Made by a program: the position numbers and the translations under genes. A DNA stretch of 32,088 nt, taken from Mesorhizobium hawassense. GTDB taxonomy: Bacteria; Pseudomonadota; Alphaproteobacteria; Rhizobiales; Rhizobiaceae. The stretch covers positions 1 through 32,088 of the forward strand of contig NZ_QMBP01000035.1 in assembly GCF_003289945.1 (NCBI RefSeq). The letters are read 5' to 3'. The first letter of the stretch is position 1, and each line of letters begins with the position of its first letter. The notes below the pieces were generated by a model that saw only the letters and a list, made by a program, of their open reading frames with translations, did no database searches and was not told where the DNA came from. Positions 24,144 through 32,088 of the stretch are shown one piece after another.

Positions 24144-26189
24144 ATGGAAGCCCTGCAATATCTCGACCCATTGAAATGGATGGCGATCGAGGTAGCCGTT
24201 CTGGTCATCGTGCTGGCAATCCTGTTCCGGTGGAGCGGCGTGGTTCGCTACATCCCTAACGACAGGCTCGGCATCCTGGAAAAGCTTTGGAGCTTTCGTG
24301 GTTCCGTCAGCAATGGCTTCATTGCGCTCAACCGTGAGGCGGGCTACCAGCCGGAAGTCGTGCGCGGTGGCCTGCATTTCTTCATGCCGTTCCAATATTC
24401 GATGCACCGCGCCAATCTCGTCACCATCCCGCAGGGCCAGATCGGCTACGTCTTTGCCCGTGACGGCAAGCCGTTGCCTCCGACGCAGACACTTGCTTCC
24501 AACACAGAGGCCGATGATTTCCAGGATGTGCGCGGCTTTCTCGAAAAAGGCGGACAGAAAGGACCGCAGCGCAAGATCTTGCGTGAAGGTACCTATGCAA
24601 TCAATCTCGCGCAATTCATCGTGCTCACCGCCCAGTCGACCTATGCCGTCAATCTGAGTTCGTCGGAACAAAACCTCTTTGCCAATATGTCCAGCATGAT
24701 CTCGGAGAGGAGCGGCTTTGAGCCGGTCGTCATCCATAATGCCGAGGACATGATCGGTATCGTCACCATCCACGACGGTCCGGCCCTGCCGGACGGCGAG
24801 ATCATCGCGCCGACCGTGGCCAACGATCCGAACGACCCGAACTTTCACAACAATTTTCAGGACCCGGAGAAGTTTCTCAATGCCGGTGGCTACCGCGGCC
24901 GGCAGCTGCAGGTGCTGGCCGACGGCAGCTACTTCCTCAATCGCATTTTCGCGACTGTCGAACTGGTCGGGAAGACGATCATTGACGTCGGCACGGTGGG
25001 CGTCGTCGTTTCCTATAACGGCCGCCACGGCGCGGATATATCCGGGCAGGCATACCGTCACGGCGAGCTGGTCGAAGTCGGCGCACGCGGTGTCTGGTCG
25101 ACGCCGCTGCTGCCGGGCAAGTATGCGTTCAATACCTTTGCCGGCAATATCGTCACCGTGCCGACCACCAACTTCGTGCTCAAATGGACGAAGGAGCAGT
25201 TTGGCGAACACCGGCTGGACGAGAACCTGTCCGAAGTGTCGTTGATCACCAAGGATGCGTTCGAGCCTGTGCTGCCGCTCTCCGTCGTCGTGCATATCGA
25301 CTATATGAAGGCGCCGCTCGTGGTGCAGCGTTTCGGTGACATCAAGCGGCTGGTCGAACAAACGCTCGATCCGATGGTTTCCGCCTACTTCAAGAACATC
25401 GCCCAGACGAAGACGCTGATCCAGCTTTTGCAGGAGCGCAGCGATATCCAGCGCAAATCGGGCGAGGAGATGCGCGAAAAATTCAATTCCTACAGTCTCG
25501 AGCTGCAGGAAGTGTTGATTGGCACGCCCCGTGCCGCCGATGGCCAGAACAGCATAGAGCAGATCCTGATCCAGCTGCGCGAGCGCCAGATCGCGGTCGA
25601 AAAGGTCGAGACTTACAAATTGCAGGAGAGGGCTGCCACTCAGGAACGCACGTTGCGTGAGAAGGAGGCGCTTGCCGAACAGCAAGCCAAGATCACGACG
25701 TCGGCGCTTACCATCGAGATCAGTGAGAACGAGGGCAAGGCGCAACTCGCCCGCACCCGCCAGGAGGCGGAAACCATCCAGGTCACCGCCAGGGCAGAGG
25801 CCGAGAAGGTGCGCGTCGCCGGCCAAGGCGAGGCCGACATGATCAAGGCCGTCGCGCTCGCCGATGCCGAACGCATCAAGGCGACCGGTTTTGCGGAGGC
25901 CGAGAAGGTGCGCGCCATCGGCCTGGCGGAGGCCGAGGCCACCGAGAAGAAGGTCGCGGCCTTCGGCGGCCCGGACTATCAGCTCAACTCGCAGGTTCTC
26001 ATGCGCTTCGCCGAGGCGATCGAGAACGGCAGGCTACCGCTCGTGCCGCAGATCCAGATCGGCGCGACCGGCGGCGAGAAGGGAGCCGCCAACGGCCTTG
26101 TCGAGATGATGCTTTCGATGCTCGTCGCCGACCGGGTTGGACGGCAGACCCTGCCGGATGAGATCCCGGCACCCGCTGAAGAGGAGTGA
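24144..26189 (+). CDS. SPFH/flotillin-like membrane protein, long form
   Basis: A 681-residue scaffold-type protein of the SPFH (band 7/flotillin) superfamily. It has an N-terminal membrane span (about 14-31), an SPFH domain that seems to be interrupted or extended (around 70-440, including VPQGQIG-like TIPQGQIGYVFARDG and GVVVSYNGRHG), and a long alpha-helical coiled coil (about 470-620) with Ala/Glu-rich repeats such as AEAEKVRVAGQGEADMIKA and AEAEKVRAIGLAEAEA, typical of flotillins. The acidic end is AEEE. It is longer than usual flotillins (about 430-510). The ATG has AGGAGAGAAGAG directly upstream. No NfeD partner is adjacent. Function is likely membrane microdomain organisation; not specific. 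It ends in its own terminator. Confidence 0.85.
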   Translation: MEALQYLDPLKWMAIEVAVLVIVLAILFRWSGVVRYIPNDRLGILEKLWSFRGSVSNGFIALNREAGYQPEVVRGGLHFFMPFQYSMHRANLVTIPQGQIGYVFARDGKPLPPTQTLASNTEADDFQDVRGFLEKGGQKGPQRKILREGTYAINLAQFIVLTAQSTYAVNLSSSEQNLFANMSSMISERSGFEPVVIHNAEDMIGIVTIHDGPALPDGEIIAPTVANDPNDPNFHNNFQDPEKFLNAGGYRGRQLQVLADGSYFLNRIFATVELVGKTIIDVGTVGVVVSYNGRHGADISGQAYRHGELVEVGARGVWSTPLLPGKYAFNTFAGNIVTVPTTNFVLKWTKEQFGEHRLDENLSEVSLITKDAFEPVLPLSVVVHIDYMKAPLVVQRFGDIKRLVEQTLDPMVSAYFKNIAQTKTLIQLLQERSDIQRKSGEEMREKFNSYSLELQEVLIGTPRAADGQNSIEQILIQLRERQIAVEKVETYKLQERAATQERTLREKEALAEQQAKITTSALTIEISENEGKAQLARTRQEAETIQVTARAEAEKVRVAGQGEADMIKAVALADAERIKATGFAEAEKVRAIGLAEAEATEKKVAAFGGPDYQLNSQVLMRFAEAIENGRLPLVPQIQIGATGGEKGAANGLVEMMLSMLVADRVGRQTLPDEIPAPAEEE

Positions 26190-26195
26190 TTGCGG

Positions 26196-26226
26196 ATGGG
26201 CCGGTTGTACCGGCCCATTTCTTTCT
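26196..26226 (+). terminator. Intrinsic terminator of the SPFH gene
   Basis: ATGGGCCGGT (26196-26205) and ACCGGCCCAT (26209-26218) form a perfect 10-bp stem with a three-base loop, followed by TTCTTTC. It begins six bases after the stop codon. The 170 bases from here to 26399 show nothing I can name. Confidence 0.82.
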
Positions 26227-26399
26227 GCCGAAATACGGCGGCGCGGCGCTCATGCCGGCCGATCCATCCAAGGGAAAACTCGGCCTGTCAGCCGAATGTC
26301 AACAGCGTCCAAGAACGAGGCCCCAAGTGCATGTGCTGGTGAACCCGCTGTCAGCGACCGCTCGCTCCGGCGGACGTCGGTTCGCGTTAGCTTCGTGAC

Positions 26400-27722
26400 T
26401 CAGGGTTCGCGGATGCTTTCGTCGAGACCACGCAGGAGCGGATAGAGGAAATATGACAAGATCGTGCGGTCGCCGGCCTTGATCTCCGCGGTCACTGCCA
26501 TGCCGGGGATCAAGCGGAAACTGCTCGGCACATCACGCAGGTCGGTCGCGGTCAACTCCACCCGTGCCTTGTAGTAAGGGTGCTGCTGCCCACCATTCTT
26601 CGGATCCGGCGTGAAGGTATCGTCCGAGACGGTTCGGACCTTCCCGGACAGGGTACCGTGCTTCTGGAAGGGCCACGCCTCGAGTTTCAGGCGAACTTCA
26701 CTGCCGGGCTCGACATGGCCGACATCGAGCCCCTCGACAGAGACTTCCGCCTCCAACGGAGAGCCCAGAGGAACGAGGGTGTAGAGCGGCTCTGCTTCTC
26801 TCAAGACCGAGCCGACAGAGCGCTGCGCCACTTCGAGCACGATTGCGTCGGCGGGTGCGGTTAGCACCGTTACAGCCTTCCGCCGCACCGCCTTGTCGAG
26901 TTCTCTGGCCGCGGCATCGTGGTCGCGGCGCGCTTGGACCAGGTCCTCAGCGGTCTTCTGGCGGAACTCCGCGAGATAAGCCGCTTCCTCGGCCTTCAAG
27001 CGCTCCACATTCTCTTCGAGCTCAGCCATGTTGTTGCCGGCAAGCAGAATTTCCTGCTCGACCTGCAGCCGCTGACCTTTGGCAGATAGTAAGTCGACCT
27101 TCGAGCCGACCTCCCTCTTCAACAGAACGTCCCGCATCGTCTCGAGATCCTTTGCCACGCCGAGGCGGACCTCCAATGCCTCGCGATCAGCGCTCTTGGT
27201 CGCCATCTGGGCTTGAACGTTACGGATTTGCCGATCGTAAGAAGCCAGCCTTGCCTTGTTCTCCTCGATTCTCCGGATCCATATCGTCGACTGCAGTCGC
27301 GCTTCGTCATCCAGGTTTTGGGGCTTGTACGGCCGGTCGTCGAGTTCGGACTCGAGCCGCTCGATTTGCGCGGCGAGGCTCGCGACCTTTCCCCGCAATT
27401 GGTCGGCATCGGCTTCACTGAAAGTCGCGTCGAGGGTCGCCAATGCGTCGCCTTTCCGCACGATGTCGCCGACCTTGGCGTCGATGCTGCGCACGGTCGA
27501 GATCTCGAACGGCTGCACGACAATCGTCGAGGCCGTCGTCACCAGCTTGCCTGGTGCGACCACGATCTGGTCGACCTTGGCCACCGACGCCCAGATGCCT
27601 GCGACCATGATGACCGCGACAAGTACGTACAGCGTGGCCCCCACCAACCGGGGCGGGCGCCGCTCGTCGATCTTGCGGGCATCGCTTTGAAAGTCTCTCA
27701 CTGCTGGAAGGAGCGTGCTCAT
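26400..27722 (-). CDS. HlyD-family type I secretion periplasmic adaptor
   Basis: Membrane-fusion protein that bridges the ABC transporter and an outer-membrane TolC-type channel. The 440-residue protein has a short cytoplasmic tail, one membrane span (about 27-48), a barrel-sandwich (lipoyl-like) segment split by a long coiled-coil hairpin (about 95-280, rich in Glu/Ala/Lys/Arg), and a C-terminal beta-barrel domain from SPLEAEVSVEGLDVGHVEPG onward. The ATG at 27722 overlaps the transporter stop as ATGA, so the two are translationally coupled; an upstream start would overlap the transporter further. The TolC component is missing from the window and probably encoded elsewhere. Confidence 0.94.
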   Translation of the reverse strand: MSTLLPAVRDFQSDARKIDERRPPRLVGATLYVLVAVIMVAGIWASVAKVDQIVVAPGKLVTTASTIVVQPFEISTVRSIDAKVGDIVRKGDALATLDATFSEADADQLRGKVASLAAQIERLESELDDRPYKPQNLDDEARLQSTIWIRRIEENKARLASYDRQIRNVQAQMATKSADREALEVRLGVAKDLETMRDVLLKREVGSKVDLLSAKGQRLQVEQEILLAGNNMAELEENVERLKAEEAAYLAEFRQKTAEDLVQARRDHDAAARELDKAVRRKAVTVLTAPADAIVLEVAQRSVGSVLREAEPLYTLVPLGSPLEAEVSVEGLDVGHVEPGSEVRLKLEAWPFQKHGTLSGKVRTVSDDTFTPDPKNGGQQHPYYKARVELTATDLRDVPSSFRLIPGMAVTAEIKAGDRTILSYFLYPLLRGLDESIREP

Positions 27723-30064
27723 CGGGCAAGATGCCTGTTCTGCTGGTTCCATAGCTGTCGGTAAGTCGTGCAGCGGGATAGGAGTTCGCCATGTTTCCCG
27801 TAGTCGACGATCCGGCCGCGATCGAGCACGACAATGGCGTCTGCCGCGACGAGCGAGGACAGACGGTGCGAAACCATGACCACGGTTCGCCCCTCGGCAA
27901 TGCGGGCAAGGTTTGCCTGGACGATCGCCTCGCTCTCCGGATCAAGCGCGGAGGTCGCCTCGTCCAGGATGAGGATGCGCGGTTGGCGCAGCAAGGCACG
28001 GGCGATCGACAGGCGCTGCTGCTGGCCGCCCGATAGATTGGTGCCGCCCTCCTCGAGCAAGGTGTCGTAGCCCTGCGGCAGAAGCTTGATGAACTCGTCG
28101 GCGCCGGCCATTGTCGCGGCGTGGACGATCTCCTCGAGGGCTGCGTCGGGCTTGGTCGCCCCGATGTTCTCGCGCACGGTGCCGCGGAACAGAAAGCACT
28201 GCTGCATCACGACGCCGACGTTGCTGCGCAAATGCGGGAGGTCGAGCTCGCGAATTTCATGACCGTCGATCCGCACCGAGCCGTGCTGGATGGGGTAGGT
28301 GCCGCGCATCAGCCGCGTCAATGTCGACTTGCCCGAGCCGCTGCGCCCGACGATGCCGAAGACCGAACCGGCCGGGATGGTCAGCGACACGTCGTTCAGG
28401 GCCGGCGGAGCGCTTTCGCTGTAGCGGAAGATCACATGCTCGAACTCGACAGTGCCGGCGATCGGCGGGCGCAGGCCGCGCACATTCGGTGGCCGCTCCG
28501 GACTGCGGTTCATGATGTTGCCGAGCATTCGCACCGAGAGCCCGGCCTCCTGGTAGCCTTGCACCAGACCGACGATCTGTGAGAGCGGCGTGGTGACCCG
28601 GCCCGACAGCATGTTGAACGCGATCAGCGCGCCCACCGTCATCTGGTTGTCGAAGACCAGGAGGGCGCCGAAGCCGACGACCGCAACCGTCAGCAGCTTT
28701 TCGAGGAGCCCGATCACCGCCTGCGCCGAGGTTGAAATCCGCCCGACGTCGAACCGCGACTCGGCGGCCTGGGCGCAGAGCGCGTCCCAGTCGCGCTGGC
28801 GCAAGGGCTCGGTCGCCAACCCCTTGACCGTTTCCATGCCGTGGATGGTCTCGACGAGATAGGCCTGACGCTGCCCTTCGGCCTCGTAAAGGACGCGCAA
28901 CTTGCGGCGGTAGAGCGGGATCAGTCCGCCGATCACACAAGCGGTGAGGGCGGAAAAGCCGAGCACCATTGTGGCGAGGCGGCCGCTGTAGAGGAATAGC
29001 AGCGGCACGATGACCAGCAGCGAGGTGGCGTCGAGCAATGTCAGGAAGAGGCGGCCGGTCAGAAACTCCCGGATCTTCTCGACCTGCTGCATGTGCTTGG
29101 TGATGACACCGGCCGAGGCGCGCTCGAAGAAATCGATCGGCAACGACAGCAGGCGCGCGAAGGTGCGGATCGAGGTGCGCACATCGATCCGCGCCGAGGC
29201 GTAGACCAGCAGGATGCGCCGCAGATAGTTGAAGACCGCGTCGAACAGGACGGCGGCGCTGACCCCGATGGCGAGCACAACGAGCGTCGTATAGGCTTGG
29301 TGCACGAGCACCTTGTCGACCGTGATCTGGATGAAGATCGGCAGGGCAAGCGCCAGCACCTGCAGCGCGACCGCGGCCACCGCGATGTCGCGGAACATCG
29401 CCGCGTTGCGGACGACTTCCGGGAGGAACCAGGTAAAGCCGAAGGGTCGGCTCTCATCCCCCAGCGCGAAAGTGCGGCGCAGCAGCAGGAGCTCGCCGGT
29501 CCACTTCTTGCAGAATGTCGACTGGTCGAGGGGCAATACCGCGAGGCAGTCGGCAAGCGGGTCGAGGATCCCGACCTTGTTATCGTTGAATCCGAGCAGG
29601 ATGACGCTGTTGCCGTTTGTCAGCCGGGCAATCACCGGATAGGCGTCGCCGAGGCGTTGCAGATCCTTCCAGCCGACCTTCAATTTGCGGCTGCGCATGC
29701 CGCTGCTGCGGGCGATCTTCGGAAGCAGCCGGTTGATGTCGTCCTCGGGCCGCAGCGCAAAGTCGTGCTTGATGCGCTCGGGGGAAAGATCAATGCCGTA
29801 GTGCCGCCCGACGGCGACAAGGCACTGCAGTGCCGTTTCGACTGGAGATCCTTCCACTGTGCCGCGCAGGTAAGTCGCTGTGTCACCCTTGACGGCGCGG
29901 AGGGTCGAGGCACGCGTACGGGTCATCCAGGTCAGGACAAGCCAAGCGAACAGGGTACACAGTAGGAACTGAGCCGGGGGGCTTAGCCTGTGGAGCCCCT
30001 CAGCGACCAGCCCCCCGGCGGCGACGAGAGTGGCGAGCGCATCGGACAACCAGCGATCGTTCAT
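27719..30064 (-). CDS. HlyB-like type I secretion ABC transporter with degenerate C39 domain
   Basis: Exporter ATPase of a type I secretion system. The 781-residue protein begins with about 65 extra residues including a hydrophobic stretch (31-47), then a C39-like domain (about 70-197), a six-helix transmembrane domain (about 215-510) and a nucleotide-binding domain with Walker A GRSGSGKST (573-581), signature LSGGQ (677-681), Walker B ILILDEATSALD (697-708) and His733. In the C39 domain the catalytic Cys position falls before ALQCLVAVG, and the His is replaced (GNSVILLG), so it should be a non-cleaving substrate-docking domain as in HlyB. The ATG has GGAG nine bases upstream. Substrate is probably the large repeat protein encoded two genes upstream. 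Confidence 0.94.
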   Translation of the reverse strand: MNDRWLSDALATLVAAGGLVAEGLHRLSPPAQFLLCTLFAWLVLTWMTRTRASTLRAVKGDTATYLRGTVEGSPVETALQCLVAVGRHYGIDLSPERIKHDFALRPEDDINRLLPKIARSSGMRSRKLKVGWKDLQRLGDAYPVIARLTNGNSVILLGFNDNKVGILDPLADCLAVLPLDQSTFCKKWTGELLLLRRTFALGDESRPFGFTWFLPEVVRNAAMFRDIAVAAVALQVLALALPIFIQITVDKVLVHQAYTTLVVLAIGVSAAVLFDAVFNYLRRILLVYASARIDVRTSIRTFARLLSLPIDFFERASAGVITKHMQQVEKIREFLTGRLFLTLLDATSLLVIVPLLFLYSGRLATMVLGFSALTACVIGGLIPLYRRKLRVLYEAEGQRQAYLVETIHGMETVKGLATEPLRQRDWDALCAQAAESRFDVGRISTSAQAVIGLLEKLLTVAVVGFGALLVFDNQMTVGALIAFNMLSGRVTTPLSQIVGLVQGYQEAGLSVRMLGNIMNRSPERPPNVRGLRPPIAGTVEFEHVIFRYSESAPPALNDVSLTIPAGSVFGIVGRSGSGKSTLTRLMRGTYPIQHGSVRIDGHEIRELDLPHLRSNVGVVMQQCFLFRGTVRENIGATKPDAALEEIVHAATMAGADEFIKLLPQGYDTLLEEGGTNLSGGQQQRLSIARALLRQPRILILDEATSALDPESEAIVQANLARIAEGRTVVMVSHRLSSLVAADAIVVLDRGRIVDYGKHGELLSRCTTYRQLWNQQNRHLAR

Positions 30065-30206
30065 GGCTTTCGCTCCGCGGCGTGCAGGCTGGTCGGCGCG
30101 TGGACGGGCGCCGTGACGCTAACGGGCCTTGGCGTGCTCCCGCTTCCGTTGCGCCATGTAGGACGGAGAGGGGCTCTGTTCGGCATGAGGCACTGACGCA
30201 TTTCGG

Positions 30207-30602
30207 TTATTGCTCGTCGCTGAAATTTGGCGATTTCGGCAGCCGCAGAGCTGTTGCTGCGGGTGTTGCCGCCGCAGGCGATGCCGGCTGCGGCATCAGC
30301 CGCACCACCGTCTCTCCCGCCGGTCGGAGAGGAAACGGGAGGGGCTGGAGCGACGTGGGCTGGGAGCCCGGCTCGGCTTCCGGTGACGGCTGCTGCGAGC
30401 GGATCACGCCCGCCTTCTCGAGCTGTTCGCGCATGCCGTTCTGCGCCTGCAGCATTTGAGAGAAGGCCTGCAGGCTGGTGATCAGCCGTTGCGTCACGCG
30501 CGGCTCGGAGCCCGACAGCGAGACCAGCTCGATGCGGATCATGCCGTGCTTGAGCGAGATCTCGCCGAACGCGTCGACAAAGGTTTCGGGTACCGTGTCC
30601 AT
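30207..30602 (-). CDS. Small protein of the secretion locus, unknown function
   Basis: A 131-residue protein between the large repeat protein and its transporter. The first half looks structured: TFVDAFGEISLKHGMIRIELVSLSG suggests beta strands, followed by a helical RVTQRLITSLQAFSQMLQAQNGMREQLEKAGVI; the second half is a Pro/Ala-rich low-complexity tail. There is no signal peptide or membrane span, so it should be cytoplasmic. I recall similar short proteins beside type I secretion genes in other proteobacteria, but I cannot name a family. A role in handling the unfolded substrate or tuning secretion is inference from position. The start has only a weak GGGGC ribosome site. Confidence 0.72.
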   Translation of the reverse strand: MDTVPETFVDAFGEISLKHGMIRIELVSLSGSEPRVTQRLITSLQAFSQMLQAQNGMREQLEKAGVIRSQQPSPEAEPGSQPTSLQPLPFPLRPAGETVVRLMPQPASPAAATPAATALRLPKSPNFSDEQ

Positions 30603-30629
30603 TGCCCAAGCCCCAGTTCTACAAGAAGG

Positions 30630-30653
30630 GCGGCCGGGCGAGTGCCCGGCCGC
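30630..30653 (-). other. GC-rich hairpin between repeat-protein gene and secretion genes
   Basis: GCGGCCGGGC (30630-30639) and GCCCGGCCGC (30644-30653) form a perfect 10-bp stem with a four-base loop, 13 bases after the stop of the large gene. On the minus strand it is followed by CCTTCTTG, a poor T-run, so it may be a leaky terminator or an RNA-stabilising structure that lowers expression of the downstream genes. Confidence 0.7.
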
Positions 30654-30666
30654 GGATAGTGCACCG

Positions 30667-32088
30667 TCAGGCGAGAGTGATCGAGAACGGGTCCTGCTTG
30701 GTGTCGTTATCCCCGTCCGTGAGAGTCGCCGTCAGGTTCATGGCGAGCTGTTGCGGCAAGAACGCCTGCCGGATGCTGAACTGGATCACCGGTATCTTGA
30801 TCGTGCCATTGGCCATCGTCAGCTGGACAGCGTCGATCTGAGGCCCGCCCAGGACATCCGAGATTTCGAACGACTTACCGCCTCTGGCGACCCCCGACGT
30901 GACGTCGGTAAGATCGGCCGCCTGGACTTTCGTATTCGCACTGACTGTCCCGTCGCTGTAGTAGATGCGGTACTCGAGATCCTCCGTGCCCGGGTTGTAG
31001 CCACCCACCGAGTTGTCGATGAACACTTTAACCTTGTCGACAAGCTGCGAGGGATTGACGACAAAGCTTTCGTCCGTGGATTGGATCCCGGCCCCCGAAC
31101 CGTCCAGGTTGTTGTTGTTGACCCCGATACCCGAGGTCGACACGTTCATCTGTGTCGAGCCGTTGATCAGGGTCGGGATCTGATTCGTCGGCTTGAGCAA
31201 AGCATCGATATCGCTCTTGCTCAGATCCGGCTGCCCGAGTTTCACCAGGTCCAGGATGTCGTTCGGAGGAGTGTTGGCGCCATCGTTAAGGTTTGCGGGC
31301 GCGGTTGCCACAGCGCCGAAGAACACCACGCTCTGTCCGGCCGCGGGCCCGCTTGAGAAGTTCAGTTGCTGCACCGGGCTAGGCCCCCCCGGCGCCAGCG
31401 AACCCTGCGACGTGTCGAAATTGATGATCGTCGAGGGTTGGCTCGTCACGTCGATCTTGTAGGTGTTATTCGTCGGATTGAATGTCAGCTTGAACGACAC
31501 CGCGTCCGAAGTGCCGTCATTGTTGAAATCGTCGTTGATCGTGCCGTTGAAGACGTAGTTGCCGTTCGCGTCGGTTGTCGTATCGGTCCCGAGCGAACCG
31601 TTGTTGACGATCACTGGAGTTTTGTTGTCGATCGTGTAGCCGTTGAGGGTTATGTTCAGTGACGTGAACCCGTCGGCGCCAGGAGCTTCGCTCCAGGTGC
31701 TGCTGCCGCCTGCAGTGTAGGTCCCGTTTCCGATGTCATCGACCGTGATCGTTGGCCCGTCGTCGAGGAATTTGACCTGGCTGCCGATGTTGACCGAGTT
31801 CGTCGCCGTGTCGCCATCGCCGTCGGTCACCGTCACCACCGCCTGCAGCGCGGCGTTGGCGATGGATACCGCCTCGCTGGTGTCGGGGTTGTCGGCGGAG
31901 CCGTGATGCAGCGAGGCGTACTGCGCCACGCTGACAAAACCGCTGGAGTCGATCGCCACCGCGAATGCCGCCAGACCGTTTGCCGCCGTGGCAGCGTCGG
32001 CGCCGATCCGCCCGACGACAACATCGCCCTGCTTGAACAGGAAGATCTTCGTGCCGTCCGTCGTCGTCAGCCCGGAATCCACCCCGCC
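30667..32088 (-). CDS. Large repeat-type secreted protein (DUF5801-like), C-terminal part
   Basis: Partial: the frame is open to the window edge, so only the last 473 residues are visible and the N-terminus lies beyond 32088. The visible start resembles one DUF5801 repeat: SGLTTTDGTKIFLFKQGDVVVGRIG, AFAVAIDSSGFVSVAQY, then VTVTDGDGDTATNSVNIG and FLDDGPTI. Next come beta-rich segments with a calcium-loop-like DDFNNDGTSD, and a last domain ending TDGDNDTKQDPFSITLA. The protein is Asn/Asp/Thr/Gly-rich, has no Cys, and shows no GGxGxD nonapeptide repeats in the visible part. Such proteins are usually giant surface adhesins or RTX-like products exported by type I secretion; the adjoining transporter and adaptor fit. 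Substrate and host target are unknown. Confidence 0.87.
   Translation of the reverse strand, partial: GGVDSGLTTTDGTKIFLFKQGDVVVGRIGADAATAANGLAAFAVAIDSSGFVSVAQYASLHHGSADNPDTSEAVSIANAALQAVVTVTDGDGDTATNSVNIGSQVKFLDDGPTITVDDIGNGTYTAGGSSTWSEAPGADGFTSLNITLNGYTIDNKTPVIVNNGSLGTDTTTDANGNYVFNGTINDDFNNDGTSDAVSFKLTFNPTNNTYKIDVTSQPSTIINFDTSQGSLAPGGPSPVQQLNFSSGPAAGQSVVFFGAVATAPANLNDGANTPPNDILDLVKLGQPDLSKSDIDALLKPTNQIPTLINGSTQMNVSTSGIGVNNNNLDGSGAGIQSTDESFVVNPSQLVDKVKVFIDNSVGGYNPGTEDLEYRIYYSDGTVSANTKVQAADLTDVTSGVARGGKSFEISDVLGGPQIDAVQLTMANGTIKIPVIQFSIRQAFLPQQLAMNLTATLTDGDNDTKQDPFSITLA

Overview
This is a GC-rich alphaproteobacterial chromosome segment, most likely from Mesorhizobium or a close Rhizobiales relative. 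The evidence is a recognisable rhizobial housekeeping order (gltA, gltX, comEC, lexA, moeA, moaC, trpC, trpD, ppiD, tpiA, secG, pyrG), an alphaproteobacterial SOS box (GTTC-N7-GTTC) in front of lexA, a DUF982 gene (a rhizobial family), and a promoter of the type read by the general stress sigma factor EcfG. The genus is inferred from gene order and family content, not from a database match.

Layout. Positions 1-163 hold a heptanucleotide tandem array ending against gltA. gltA and gltX follow on the minus strand; comEC is divergent from gltX and runs tail-to-tail into lexA. Between lexA and moeA sits a metabolic insert (6830-10785): kynureninase, a 2-aminobenzoate-CoA-ligase-like enzyme and a kynurenine-formamidase-like hydrolase, which together would take N-formylkynurenine to anthraniloyl-CoA. 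Then comes a tightly packed minus-strand operon, ppiD-trpD-trpC-moaC-moeA, with overlapping stops and starts. Divergent from it on the plus strand are tpiA, secG, an L,D-transpeptidase with a strong terminator, and pyrG.

After pyrG the content becomes accessory: a DUF1697 gene whose stop codon lies inside a second copy of the heptamer element (21510-21602), an NCS1 permease, a DUF982 gene with an EcfG-like promoter, a 470-base stretch without a convincing gene, and a large SPFH/flotillin-like membrane protein with its own terminator. The window ends in a minus-strand type I secretion locus: the C-terminal part of a large repeat protein (DUF5801-like; it runs off the window), a small accessory protein, a HlyB-like ABC transporter with a degenerate C39 domain, and a HlyD-type adaptor. 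No TolC-type outer-membrane gene is in the window.

Most interesting items: (1) the two composite heptamer elements, flush against gene ends, with stop codons in all frames on one strand and none on the other; (2) the kynurenine-to-anthraniloyl-CoA genes placed next to anthranilate-consuming trp genes; (3) the type I secretion locus with its small conserved-looking partner; (4) the predicted stress promoter of the DUF982 gene. All calls come from reading sequence and motifs; no search was run.
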